From the NCBI GenBank assembly GCA_016789905.1, contig JAEUQC010000105.1, positions 1 through 59,134 of the forward strand: a stretch of DNA of 59,134 bases. Direction: 5' to 3'. The stretch is from Bryobacterales bacterium. GTDB lineage: Bacteria > Acidobacteriota > Terriglobia > Bryobacterales > Bryobacteraceae. Below the pieces are notes generated by a model. That model ran no database searches. It was not told the origin of the DNA and saw nothing but the letters and a program-made list of their open reading frames with translations. Positions 29,184 through 37,858 of the stretch are shown piece after piece; position 1 is the first letter of the stretch; every line of letters begins with the position of its first letter. A program made the translations under genes and the position numbers.

Positions 29184-31443
29184 ACTTGGAGTTCAACGCG
29201 GCCAGCTTGTCCTGCATGCTCGGCTGATTGCGCGCCGGCGCCTGCGGCGGACGCCCCCCGCCGGCCATCTTCGGCTTCGGCTCCAGCGCCTTTATCGAAA
29301 GGGCTATCCGCTTGGCCTTCAGGTCCACAGACAGCACCTGCACCTTCACAATCTGGCCCGCCTTCAGCGCTTCGCTCGGCTCGGTAATGAACCGGTGGCT
29401 GATCTCGCTCACGTGAACCAGCCCGTCCTGATGCACGCCGATGTCAACAAACGCGCCGAACTTCGTCACATTGGTCACAACCCCTTCCAACGCCATCCCC
29501 GCGGAGATATCCTTCATCTCCTTCACGTCCTCGCGGAACTTCGGCGCCACAAACTTGTCGCGCGGGTCGCGCCCCGGCTTCCGCAACTCTTCCTTTATGT
29601 CGCCCAGCGTGTAGATACCAACGGTCTCAGTTTTAAACCCTTCTATCTTGACCTTCTCCGCCAGTTCCGGCCGTTTGATCAGTTCATCCACCGTCACGTC
29701 CATCGACGCCGCGATCTTCTCCACCACCGGGTACGACTCCGGGTGCACCCCAGTCATGTCGAGCGGGTCTTCCCCTCCCCGTATACGCAGGAATCCCGCC
29801 GCCTGCTCGAAGGTTTTCGGGCCAAACCCGGGCACCGCCATCAGTTGCGTCCGGCTCTTGAAACGCCCGTGTTCATTACGGAATTCCACTATCTTCTGCG
29901 CCGTTCGCTCGTTCACCCCGGCCACATAGCGCAGCAATGCCCAACTGGCCGTGTTCAAATCCACGCCCACCCGGTTCACGCAGCTTTCCACCGTCTGCTC
30001 CAGCCCCTGCTTCAATTTCCGCTGGTCCACATCGTGCTGATACTGCCCTACCCCAATCGATTTCGGGTCCACTTTCACCAGTTCGGCTAGCGGATCCTGC
30101 AGCCGCCTCGCAATCGAAATCGCGCCGCGTACCGTCAGGTCCAGGTCCGGAAACTCCTGCCGCGCAATGTCCGATGCCGAATACACCGACGCCCCGGCCT
30201 CGCTCACCGTCACCTGAAAAACCTCACCCAGCCCGGCCTGGCGCAGGAAATCGGTCAATATCTGCGACACCTCCCGTGAGCCCGTTCCATTGCCGATCGC
30301 AATCGCCTGCGCCCCGTGCTCCTTGATCAGCATCGAAAGCGTCCGCGCCGAACCGATCACGTCGTTCTTCGGCTCCAGCGGGTAAATCACCGTATGCGCC
30401 AGCATCTTCCCCGTATCGTCCACAACGGCAATCTTGCAGCCCGTCCGAATTCCAGGGTCAATTCCAATCACCTTCAGTTGCCCCGCCGGCGGCGCCAACA
30501 GCAAATTCTCCAAATTCTCGCGGAATACGCGAATGGCCTCTTCGTCGGACCGGTCTTTCAACTCCAGCCGGATCTCGGTCTGAATCGACGGGTTCAACAG
30601 CCGGTCGTAGCCATCTTCCACCGCCTCCGACAAATGGCTCTCCCACTCGCCCGCGGTCCGTATCACCCGCGACCGCAGCCACGCCACTGTCTCATCCCGG
30701 TCCACTTCAATTTCGAAGTGCAGGAAGCCCTCCTTCGCCCCGCGCCGGATCGCCAGCATGCGGTGCGATGGAATGTTCTTCGCCAGTTCGGAAAACTCGG
30801 CATACATCTTGTACTTCCCTTCCGGGTCTTCCATCCCCGGAATCGCCTTTGCCGATACCTTTCCCTTCTCCATCATCTGCTGCCGCACCGCCTTCCGGTA
30901 CTCGGCGTTTTCGGCCACCATTTCGCTAATGATATGGCGCGCGCCCTCCAGCGCCTCCGCCACGCTCGCCACGCCAAGTTCCGAGTTCACAAACGTGGCG
31001 GCGAATTCGCTCAACGGCGTGCCGTTCGCCTGTTGCTCCCACAGGTACTGCGCCAGCGGCTCCAGGCCCTTCTCCCGTGCCACGCTCGCCTTCGTCTTGC
31101 GCTTCGGCTTATATGGCAGGTACAGGTCTTCCAGTTCGCTCTTGTCCAGCGTCTTTTCAATCTTCGTCTGCAATTCGGGCGTTAGTTTGCCCTGTTCCTT
31201 GATTGAATCCAGCACCGTGGTCTTCCGCTCTTCCAGTTCCCGGTGATACTCCAATTTCTCTTGTACGGCCAGTATCTGCACTTCGTCCAGATTGCCGGTC
31301 ACCTCCTTGCGGTAACGCGCGATGAACGGCACCGTGCCGCCTTCATCGAACAGGCCAATCGTTGCCACCAGGCTCTGCATGGACACCTGGATGGTTTGCG
31401 CAATATGTACGAGTGCGTGCGTAGGTAATGCTTGATAGGGCAT
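29170..31443 (-). CDS. tex: Tex-family transcription accessory/RNA-binding protein
   Basis: A 757-residue protein of the Tex/Spt6 family. It has the N-terminal helical region (TVPFIARYRKEVTGNLDEVQI ... LPYKPKRKTKASVAREKGLEPLA), a YqgF/RNase H-like domain (VIGIDPGIRTGCKIAVVD), helix-hairpin-helix motifs (LNTASWALLRYVAGVNERTAQKIVEFR and AVPGFGPKTFEQAAGFLRI), and a C-terminal S1 RNA-binding domain (LEGVVTNVTKFGAFVDIGVHQDGLVHVSEIS). It is thought to act on RNA polymerase or stalled ribosomes. The length matches the family. The C-terminal tail is Pro/Lys-rich. Confidence 0.95.
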   Translation of the reverse strand: MPYQALPTHALVHIAQTIQVSMQSLVATIGLFDEGGTVPFIARYRKEVTGNLDEVQILAVQEKLEYHRELEERKTTVLDSIKEQGKLTPELQTKIEKTLDKSELEDLYLPYKPKRKTKASVAREKGLEPLAQYLWEQQANGTPLSEFAATFVNSELGVASVAEALEGARHIISEMVAENAEYRKAVRQQMMEKGKVSAKAIPGMEDPEGKYKMYAEFSELAKNIPSHRMLAIRRGAKEGFLHFEIEVDRDETVAWLRSRVIRTAGEWESHLSEAVEDGYDRLLNPSIQTEIRLELKDRSDEEAIRVFRENLENLLLAPPAGQLKVIGIDPGIRTGCKIAVVDDTGKMLAHTVIYPLEPKNDVIGSARTLSMLIKEHGAQAIAIGNGTGSREVSQILTDFLRQAGLGEVFQVTVSEAGASVYSASDIARQEFPDLDLTVRGAISIARRLQDPLAELVKVDPKSIGVGQYQHDVDQRKLKQGLEQTVESCVNRVGVDLNTASWALLRYVAGVNERTAQKIVEFRNEHGRFKSRTQLMAVPGFGPKTFEQAAGFLRIRGGEDPLDMTGVHPESYPVVEKIAASMDVTVDELIKRPELAEKVKIEGFKTETVGIYTLGDIKEELRKPGRDPRDKFVAPKFREDVKEMKDISAGMALEGVVTNVTKFGAFVDIGVHQDGLVHVSEISHRFITEPSEALKAGQIVKVQVLSVDLKAKRIALSIKALEPKPKMAGGGRPPQAPARNQPSMQDKLAALNSKFRTR

Positions 31444-31496
31444 AGAAAAAGTGTTTGTGCCGGCGGGCGTTGGCCCTTGGGCGGCAAGGTGTGTAT

Positions 31497-32624
31497 TTAC
31501 GCCTTGCGAATCTCGTAGCGAACGTCGGCAATTTGCGCGCCGGCCACTTCTATCTTGGTCAGGTCGCGCGAGCCAACTCCCAGTTGTTCGGCCAGGGCCA
31601 GCGTGTTGTCGCAGTGCTCAAAGGGGGGCGCGCCGCGCATCGCCATCGGGTCGAATCCCAATACCGCCGTCGCCACCGCGTCCGTGCACACCGCGTTCGT
31701 CCCCGCAATAATGAACCCCGGGCTGCACCGCCGCGTCCCCCGGATCCATGGGCCTTCTCCGCCCGCCATCGATTCCACGCCTTCAATTATCGCCAGGTCA
31801 ATCGGCCGCGCCGCGTTCAAATCCGCCACCACCCGAGGCACCCGGTATCCGCCGTCGCGCGGCGAATCGGGATGCAACTCCTGCGGCGCGCTCAGCGATG
31901 GCTTCCGCGCTCCGCTGTGGATTACTTGCCCTCGCCCGCCCACCGGCACCAGGCCCGGTTCCTTCTCTCCGGCCCCGTCGCCATAAATCGTGCATGGCGT
32001 AATGCCAAAGCAGTTCTTCATCGAAAGCGTAATCCCCGCCGTGGCATGTTCCTTGGCTTTCGCAATCGAAACAAACACGTCGCAATCGGCATAGCTGTGG
32101 TTCAGGTCGTAGGCCGGGAACATATGTCCGCCGTTGGGCACTTTGAAACGCGTATACTGCTTCGCGTTGCCCAGGTAGTTCGTATTCTCAAACTCCACTT
32201 TCTTCGCCGCGTTCAGTATCAACGAAGGATCCCAGCCGGCCTCCATCATGTACTCTTCCAGCGGGTCGGTGGTGGACCACGGGCTCTCCAATATACGTAT
32301 CCGCTTCGCGCCTGCCTCGTTCATCAGGTGCATCGCCATTCCTATCACGCGCGGATGCGTCCAATGCGCCAGTTCCGCCGGCGCGTGCCCCAGCCGCTGC
32401 GATGGCCGCCCCGTCAGGTTCACCTTAATCGCCACCGTCTTGTTGTTCACCAGCCGCCCTAGCCCGCCAATGCCATCAAACAGCCGCCGCATCGTCGGCT
32501 CCAGGCCCGCTCCATACGTCCGGCACCGCTGGATTGCCACCGGCGCAATCGGCGCCGCACCCGCACGCTGCTGCATCAGCGCCGCCGTCGCCGCACCCGC
32601 CAATAAACCGCGTCTTGTGATCAC
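31497..32624 (-). CDS. DUF362 domain protein with twin-arginine signal
   Basis: A 375-residue protein beginning MITRRGLLAGAATAALMQQRAGA, a twin-arginine signal peptide. The DUF362 domain contains VAIKVNLTG, DCDVFVSIAKAKEHATAGITLSMKNCFG and GTNAVCTDAVATAVLGFDP. Family members are often iron-sulfur-related, but I see no 4Fe-4S Cys cluster here. It is the last gene of the minus-strand group starting at the mannonate dehydratase, 4 nt after the preceding stop. The role is unknown; export of a folded cofactor protein is inferred. Confidence 0.82.
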   Translation of the reverse strand: MITRRGLLAGAATAALMQQRAGAAPIAPVAIQRCRTYGAGLEPTMRRLFDGIGGLGRLVNNKTVAIKVNLTGRPSQRLGHAPAELAHWTHPRVIGMAMHLMNEAGAKRIRILESPWSTTDPLEEYMMEAGWDPSLILNAAKKVEFENTNYLGNAKQYTRFKVPNGGHMFPAYDLNHSYADCDVFVSIAKAKEHATAGITLSMKNCFGITPCTIYGDGAGEKEPGLVPVGGRGQVIHSGARKPSLSAPQELHPDSPRDGGYRVPRVVADLNAARPIDLAIIEGVESMAGGEGPWIRGTRRCSPGFIIAGTNAVCTDAVATAVLGFDPMAMRGAPPFEHCDNTLALAEQLGVGSRDLTKIEVAGAQIADVRYEIRKA

Positions 32625-32628
32625 AGCG

Positions 32629-33672
32629 CTATGCCTCCAGTTCGATTGCCGCGTAAACTCCCACCGGGGGAAGCGACAACTCTATTCCACCATTGGTCGC
32701 CATCGGCTTCAAGGGCGTCTGTTTGTCGAGCGTCGTCAGCGTCGCCTTCTTCCACGGCTTCGATAGCCAAATCGAAGTATCGTCCGAACTCCGGTTTCCC
32801 GCGTAGTTCACCAGGTGCGCCACACCACGCCGGCCATCCGGCGCCGCCTGATAAAAACTGTTAAACGACCCCGCGTTCCACAGCCGCAGCACGTCCGTCC
32901 GCCGCGTCATCGCCAGGTGCGTTCCCGTCACCGCCGCGTACACGTCGTCCCACTCCTCCGCCCGGCCAATCACGCGCCCCTTCCCCTCCGTGCGCGAGTT
33001 CGCCTCGCCCTGCACAATCAACGTGCCCCCGCTCCGAATCCAACCCATATATTGTGCGTACGGCACGGGCTTCTTCGACGCCCACACCGCCGCCCCCGCC
33101 CCTTGTAACGCGGCCACATTTCCAGGCGCCGCCAATCGCAACCCCACTTGCCGCCGCGTCAGCAAATTCAGAAACTCGTCACCTAGGAACTCATCGTCGC
33201 CCGTAAAGTCGCTGACCACCGTCAACGCCGCCACTGGCGCCCATTCGCGCCACTCCGCGTGCGCTGTAAAAAACTGAATCGCCCCGCGCACTCCCGGCCA
33301 TGTCTCCGGCGTATGCGTCACCGCCCACGCGGCGCCATAGGTCATTGCCTCCACCGCCGCCAATACATACGAACCCGGCCGCGCCCCGGCCGGCGGCTGC
33401 GCGTCTATCACCACCGGCTTCCCAGGCTCCAAATGCCGCGCCCGCCGGATCAGCCACCCGTTCGCGTTCAGCCACGGCGCCCCCGTCGGGCCCGCCTCCG
33501 CGCCCCCTCGCTTGTTCACCCGCACCGATGGCCATTGGGCGCCCTTGGGGATCTGGGCGCCCGTTAGCGCGGGCATTCCCGCACCCCCTCCATACAGGCA
33601 ATTCAGTGGAGCCAGGTCGCCCGCGGGCAACGTGCCGGTCCAGCGGAGGGGAAGCGGATGAAACTGCGGCAT
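32629..33672 (-). CDS. Uncharacterised protein with GATase-like and beta-sandwich regions (glycoside-hydrolase-associated)
   Basis: A 347-residue protein with no signal peptide. The middle part (DFTGDDEFLGDEFLNLLTRRQVGLRLA ... MGWIRSGGTLIVQGE) resembles the glutamine-amidotransferase-like beta-galactosidase-trimerisation fold. The C-terminal part (VAHLVNYAGNRSSDDTSIWLSKPWKKATL ... IELSLPPVGVYAAIELEA) resembles the beta domain that ends many glycosidases. No catalytic barrel is present. Its ATG overlaps the mannonate dehydratase stop (TAATG), so it belongs to that operon and probably to sugar metabolism. Confidence 0.6.
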   Translation of the reverse strand: MPQFHPLPLRWTGTLPAGDLAPLNCLYGGGAGMPALTGAQIPKGAQWPSVRVNKRGGAEAGPTGAPWLNANGWLIRRARHLEPGKPVVIDAQPPAGARPGSYVLAAVEAMTYGAAWAVTHTPETWPGVRGAIQFFTAHAEWREWAPVAALTVVSDFTGDDEFLGDEFLNLLTRRQVGLRLAAPGNVAALQGAGAAVWASKKPVPYAQYMGWIRSGGTLIVQGEANSRTEGKGRVIGRAEEWDDVYAAVTGTHLAMTRRTDVLRLWNAGSFNSFYQAAPDGRRGVAHLVNYAGNRSSDDTSIWLSKPWKKATLTTLDKQTPLKPMATNGGIELSLPPVGVYAAIELEA

Positions 33673-34766
33673 TACCCTTCCATTTTTAGCATTTGCAGCA
33701 GCGCTTGGATATAGCCAAAGCAGAACGAGAACCCTTTCGCCCCGCGCGGGTCTCCGGCCACATGCGGCACATGGTCTGGCATGATCATCCCGTCATACCC
33801 AACCTCGCGATACGTCCGGATCGCCTCAATCATGTTCACATCGCCGTTATCAGGAAACGTCTCCCGGAAGTCGCCTATCTTGCCTTCGATATTCCGGAAG
33901 TGGACATTGAAAATCTTCTTCTTGTTCCCGAAGTAGCGGATCACATCATGGATCTCTTTGTTCGGGTTCTCAAGCCCCTCGCATACCGTGCCCTGGCAGA
34001 AATTCAGGCCGTGATACGGGTTCTCTTTGATGCTGATGAACCGCTTCAATCCCTCCACGCGGCCTAGCACCGGCACCACGCCGCGCCAGTTCTTCCCGTC
34101 CGGCATACCAGGATCGTTCGGGTGGCAGGCAATCTTCAACTTGTGCTCCGCCGCCACCGGCACCACGCGTTCCAGGAAATACGTGATCCGCTCCCAGTAT
34201 GTGTCCGGGTCCACCTTGCCGGCTTCTGTCAGCGCCGGCTCCTGCTTGCCCACCGCATACTTGAACGTCGAATAATCCGCCCCGCCGCGACCCTTCGTTG
34301 TTGGTGTGCGCACCACCCCAAGAATCGACATGTTGTACTTCGCCGACGGTATCCCCGCTTTCGAAATATTGCGGATAATCTGACACACTTCGTCAATCGC
34401 CTTGTCCCGCTCGCCCGGCGTTCCCATCATGATCGCCGGATACTCCGCCCGCGTTATGTAGGCCGAACTCAGCGGCAGCGGCACCATGTCCAGCTTGATG
34501 CCATGCTTTTCTACCCTTTCGCGCAACTTAACAAGGCTCTCCACGCTCCACTTCTCATCCAGCTTCCGCGACGGCAGCGTGCTGCAAATATTGTTAACCC
34601 CAAATGCGGCGAACGCCGACAGGCTATCTTCATCGTCGGCATTCTGGGTGCCGACGTACATCTTGATCGGCTTTCCGGCGCCCCGCGGTTTGGCAGGCGC
34701 GCCCTGGGCTGCCATTGCGGCGGAAGCGGCCATGGCCGCGGATTGAAATACATCTCTTCTTCGCAT
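33672..34766 (-). CDS. uxuA: Mannonate dehydratase (UxuA-type), with a twin-arginine-like N-terminus
   Basis: A 364-residue TIM-barrel enzyme that dehydrates D-mannonate to 2-keto-3-deoxygluconate in glucuronate breakdown. The metal ligands match UxuA: His in [12 protein letters not shown], Cys in [10 protein letters not shown], His in [11 protein letters not shown] and Asp in [16 protein letters not shown]. Unusually, the N-terminus ([22 protein letters not shown]) looks like a twin-arginine or lipophilic leader, whereas the classic enzyme is cytoplasmic. The ATG at 34766 was chosen over 34796 because it begins this leader. It is the first gene of the operon with the two genes downstream and is divergent from the sulfatase. 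Confidence 0.85.
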   Translation of the reverse strand: MRRRDVFQSAAMAASAAMAAQGAPAKPRGAGKPIKMYVGTQNADDEDSLSAFAAFGVNNICSTLPSRKLDEKWSVESLVKLRERVEKHGIKLDMVPLPLSSAYITRAEYPAIMMGTPGERDKAIDEVCQIIRNISKAGIPSAKYNMSILGVVRTPTTKGRGGADYSTFKYAVGKQEPALTEAGKVDPDTYWERITYFLERVVPVAAEHKLKIACHPNDPGMPDGKNWRGVVPVLGRVEGLKRFISIKENPYHGLNFCQGTVCEGLENPNKEIHDVIRYFGNKKKIFNVHFRNIEGKIGDFRETFPDNGDVNMIEAIRTYREVGYDGMIMPDHVPHVAGDPRGAKGFSFCFGYIQALLQMLKMEG

Positions 34767-34824
34767 AGTCACGATTGTTATTTCACGTCCATGCACCGCG
34801 CGTCAAGCGCATTTGCCGCCGTGA

Positions 34825-34830
34825 TAGCAT
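34825..34830 (+). promoter_or_regulatory. Putative -10 element (TAGCAT) for the sulfatase gene
   Basis: TAGCAT ends 9 nt before the ATG at 34840 in the 73-bp divergent region. No Shine-Dalgarno sequence follows it. Confidence 0.45.
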
Positions 34831-34839
34831 CGAAAACTC

Positions 34840-36327
34840 ATGCACCGTCGCGCCTTCCTCTCCGCCATCGCCGCCCCTCTCTTCGCCCAATCGGCGCGCG
34901 GCAAATACAACGTGCTCTTCATTGCTGTCGACGACTTGAAACCCGCCATGGGCTGCTATGGCGATTCACGCGCCATCACACCCAATATCGACCGCCTCGC
35001 CGCCCGCTCCCTCCGCTTCACCCGCGCCTATTGCCAGCAGGCCGTTTGCAGCCCCACTCGAACGTCTCTCCTCCTCGGCCGCCGCCCGGACACGACGAAG
35101 ATCTACGATCTCGAACACCACTTCCGCGGCGTTCTGCCCGACGTGGTCACCCTCCCTCAGCACTTCAAAAATAACGGCTACATCACCGCCTCGCTCAGCA
35201 AAATCTGGCATGGCGGCCTGGAGGACGGCCGCTCAAACACCATTCCCCATTGGGTTCCGGCCAGTCCGGCCGCCTGGGGCACCGTGGAAAACGCCCTTTG
35301 GCAATCCCGCCGCGAAGCCAAGGTCATCGCCGATGGCTGGCGCACCGACACCCCCGCTCAACGGGAGCGCAAAACGAAACGCAAAACCGTTCGCGGCCCC
35401 GTCTGGTCCGCTCCCGATGTTCCCGACAACGGCCTCCCCGATGGCAAAACCGCCGACATGGCCATCAAAGCCATCGAAACGCTCAAAAACGACCGCTTCT
35501 TCCTCATGGCCGGCTTCCTGAAACCGCACCTGCCGTTCATCGCGCCGAAGCGCTATCACGATCTCCATAACCCTTCAAAATTCGCTCTCGCCGAATTCCA
35601 GAAAGCCCCCGCGGGCTCCCCGGAATTCGCGCTGCACACCAATGGCGAACTCCGCACCTACGACATGGTTCCTCCCTCCGGGCCCATTCCGGACCCGCTG
35701 CAAAAAGACCTCCTCCGTGCCTACTACGCCTGCGTCTCTTATACCGATGCGCAAATTGGCAAGCTCCTCGACGCCTTGGACCGCAACGGCCTGGCCAATA
35801 ACACCATCGTCATCCTCTGGGGCGATCACGGCTGGCACCTCGGCGATCACGGCCTTTGGCATAAACACACGAACTTCGAACAAGCCACCCGCGTCCCTCT
35901 TCTCATCAGCGTTCCCGGCCAAAAGAACCCCGGCCAATCCACCGCCGCGCTCACTGAATTCGTTGACATTTTCCCCTCTCTCACCGCCCTCTGCGGCCTT
36001 CCCGCCTCTAGCGGGCTGGAAGGCGTCAGCTTCGCTCCTCTCATCGACAATCCCAACCGCCCTTGGAAACAGGCCGCCTTCAGCCAATACCCGCGCCCTG
36101 GCTTGATGGGCTACTCCATGCGCACCGAACGCTACCGCCTCACGCTCTGGCTCTCCACCAAGGACCGGACCGAAGTCGCCGCTGAACTCTTCGACTACGA
36201 GAAGGACCCCAACGAAACCGCCAATCTCGCCGGTTCGCCCTCCCACGCCTCCGTCATCGCCACTCTTCGCGCGCAGTTCGCCAAAGGCTGGCAGGGTGCC
36301 GTTCCCCGCCCTTCCAACGTAGAATAA
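34840..36327 (+). CDS. Exported S1-family sulfatase (iduronate-2-sulfatase-like)
   Basis: A 495-residue arylsulfatase-superfamily enzyme. After a short signal (MHRRAFLSAIAAPLFAQSARG) comes NVLFIAVDDL with the two metal Asp (31-32). The active-site motif is VCSPTRTSLL with Cys70 (C-x-P-x-R, the formylglycine site). Further metal and substrate motifs are GFLKPHLPF, WGDHGWHLGDHGLWHKHTNFE and the C-terminal LFDYEKDPNET. The best family match is the iduronate-2-sulfatase group that acts on sulfated glycans. It needs a Cys-type formylglycine-generating enzyme; the SUMF1-like protein at 321-1202 lacks the needed Cys. It stands divergent to the mannonate dehydratase operon. Confidence 0.93.
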   Translation: MHRRAFLSAIAAPLFAQSARGKYNVLFIAVDDLKPAMGCYGDSRAITPNIDRLAARSLRFTRAYCQQAVCSPTRTSLLLGRRPDTTKIYDLEHHFRGVLPDVVTLPQHFKNNGYITASLSKIWHGGLEDGRSNTIPHWVPASPAAWGTVENALWQSRREAKVIADGWRTDTPAQRERKTKRKTVRGPVWSAPDVPDNGLPDGKTADMAIKAIETLKNDRFFLMAGFLKPHLPFIAPKRYHDLHNPSKFALAEFQKAPAGSPEFALHTNGELRTYDMVPPSGPIPDPLQKDLLRAYYACVSYTDAQIGKLLDALDRNGLANNTIVILWGDHGWHLGDHGLWHKHTNFEQATRVPLLISVPGQKNPGQSTAALTEFVDIFPSLTALCGLPASSGLEGVSFAPLIDNPNRPWKQAAFSQYPRPGLMGYSMRTERYRLTLWLSTKDRTEVAAELFDYEKDPNETANLAGSPSHASVIATLRAQFAKGWQGAVPRPSNVE

Positions 36328-36355
36328 AAGAAACACTCCCGGAGGCCCAATCACC

Positions 36356-37858
36356 TTGCCCGAGACCGAATCCCTGCTCGCGTTTCTGTCTCACGTGCGC
36401 CGTCGGCACATGACCACCGAACTGGTGCGCCACTCGCTCACCGCGCTCGTCTTCGGCCTTTCCGGCCTCGTCGTCCTCCTTCTGGCAGGCACGCAGATTT
36501 TCGATTGGTATTGGCCCGTCCTGCTTTTTACCGTCGCTTTCGCCATCGGCGTCTGGCAGTTCCGCAAACACATGCCGTCGCTCTATCGCCTCGCTCAAAT
36601 CGTCGACGCGCGGCTCCATACGTTCGATTCGCTTTCCACCGCCCTCCACTTCCAAAGCGCCCAGGGACCGATGATCGAGGCCCAGCGCGCCGTCGCCGCC
36701 CGCCTGGCCTCTTCCCTTACCGCCGAAACGGCCGTTCCCATGGTGTGGCCGCGAACCACCTACGCCGCCGCCGCCCTCTTCCTGGCGTCGTTCACCCTCA
36801 TCGGCATCCGCTACGGCATATTGAATACCCTCGATCTGTCCGCGCCCGTCTCCGAAGCGGTAATCGACGTCTTCCGTTTCTCCCCGCTCTCGGCGAAAAA
36901 GCAGTTGGCCAAATCGGACCAGACCAAGGTCAACGAAGAGCTCCAGAAACTCGGCCTTTCCATCGACGAAAACGCCAAGGATGAATTGACCAAAATCGAA
37001 ATGGCCAAGGAAGGCGAAATCACCACCTCCGACATCCCCGACGTCAACGACTTGAGCGACACCGCCCGAGGCGAAAAGGGCAAAGCCAGCACCGAAGGAA
37101 AAGGCGTCAACCCTGGCGAAGGGGAGGGCGGCGAAGGCACGCAGGAATCGAAGAACGAAGATCCCAACGACCCCGGCAAAGAAGGCAAGTCCGAGGACGG
37201 CAAACAGCAAAACGCCAAGAACGGCAAACAGGGCACCAAGAGCGGTGACAACAACCTGCAGGCCAACAAGAACAGCATGATGGACAAAATGAAGGACGCC
37301 TTCGCCAACATGCTCAACAAGCTCAAGCAGCCCGATCAGCAGGACGGCCAGCAGCAGGCGGCCAACCAAAAGGCCGGCGAGAAGGGTGGCCAGCAAAAGG
37401 GCGGCCAGCAGCCCGGCAAACAGCCAGGCAAGGGAAATGAGTCGCAGAAGGGCGCCGAACAGCCAGGCGACGAAGGCGCCGACGCCAGCGAAAAACAGGC
37501 CCAGGCGCAAGGCCAGGGAGGCGATAAATCAGCCGCCATGCAGGCCCCGCCAGATGCCAAGAGCGGCGTCGGCAAAGCCGATGGCGACAAGAGCATCAAG
37601 GACGCCGAACAACTCCAGGCCATGGGAAAAATTAGCGAAATCCTTGGCAAACGCGCCAAAGACGTCGCCGGTGAAGTCATGGTGGAAGTCAACGGCGGCA
37701 AGCAGCAGCTCCGTACCCAGTACACAAACTCCGCCGCCAGACACGCCGAAAGCGGCGGGGAAATCCACCGCGACGAAGTGCCCCTTCAGCACCAGTCCTA
37801 CGTCCAAAAATACTTCGAGGAAGTCCGCAAACAAGCCCCCGCCTCCAAAACAAAATGA
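36356..37858 (+). CDS. Membrane protein with long Gln/Gly/Lys-rich low-complexity region
   Basis: A 500-residue protein starting at TTG (36356), with GGAGG 10 nt upstream. The N-terminal part has two close helices (about 25-44 and 48-65), a helical domain containing LYRLAQIVDARLHTFDSLSTALHF, and a third helix (about 140-158). Residues of roughly 220-420 are low complexity, dominated by Gly, Gln, Lys, Asn and Glu, with tracts such as QKAGEKGGQQKGGQQPGKQ. The C-terminal part (MGKISEILGKRAKDVAGEVMVEV ... EVPLQHQSYVQKYFEEVRK) is again ordered. The N-terminus is reminiscent of DUF4175-type proteins, but that is tentative. The stop overlaps the M20 start (ATGA). Confidence 0.7.
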   Translation: MPETESLLAFLSHVRRRHMTTELVRHSLTALVFGLSGLVVLLLAGTQIFDWYWPVLLFTVAFAIGVWQFRKHMPSLYRLAQIVDARLHTFDSLSTALHFQSAQGPMIEAQRAVAARLASSLTAETAVPMVWPRTTYAAAALFLASFTLIGIRYGILNTLDLSAPVSEAVIDVFRFSPLSAKKQLAKSDQTKVNEELQKLGLSIDENAKDELTKIEMAKEGEITTSDIPDVNDLSDTARGEKGKASTEGKGVNPGEGEGGEGTQESKNEDPNDPGKEGKSEDGKQQNAKNGKQGTKSGDNNLQANKNSMMDKMKDAFANMLNKLKQPDQQDGQQQAANQKAGEKGGQQKGGQQPGKQPGKGNESQKGAEQPGDEGADASEKQAQAQGQGGDKSAAMQAPPDAKSGVGKADGDKSIKDAEQLQAMGKISEILGKRAKDVAGEVMVEVNGGKQQLRTQYTNSAARHAESGGEIHRDEVPLQHQSYVQKYFEEVRKQAPASKTK

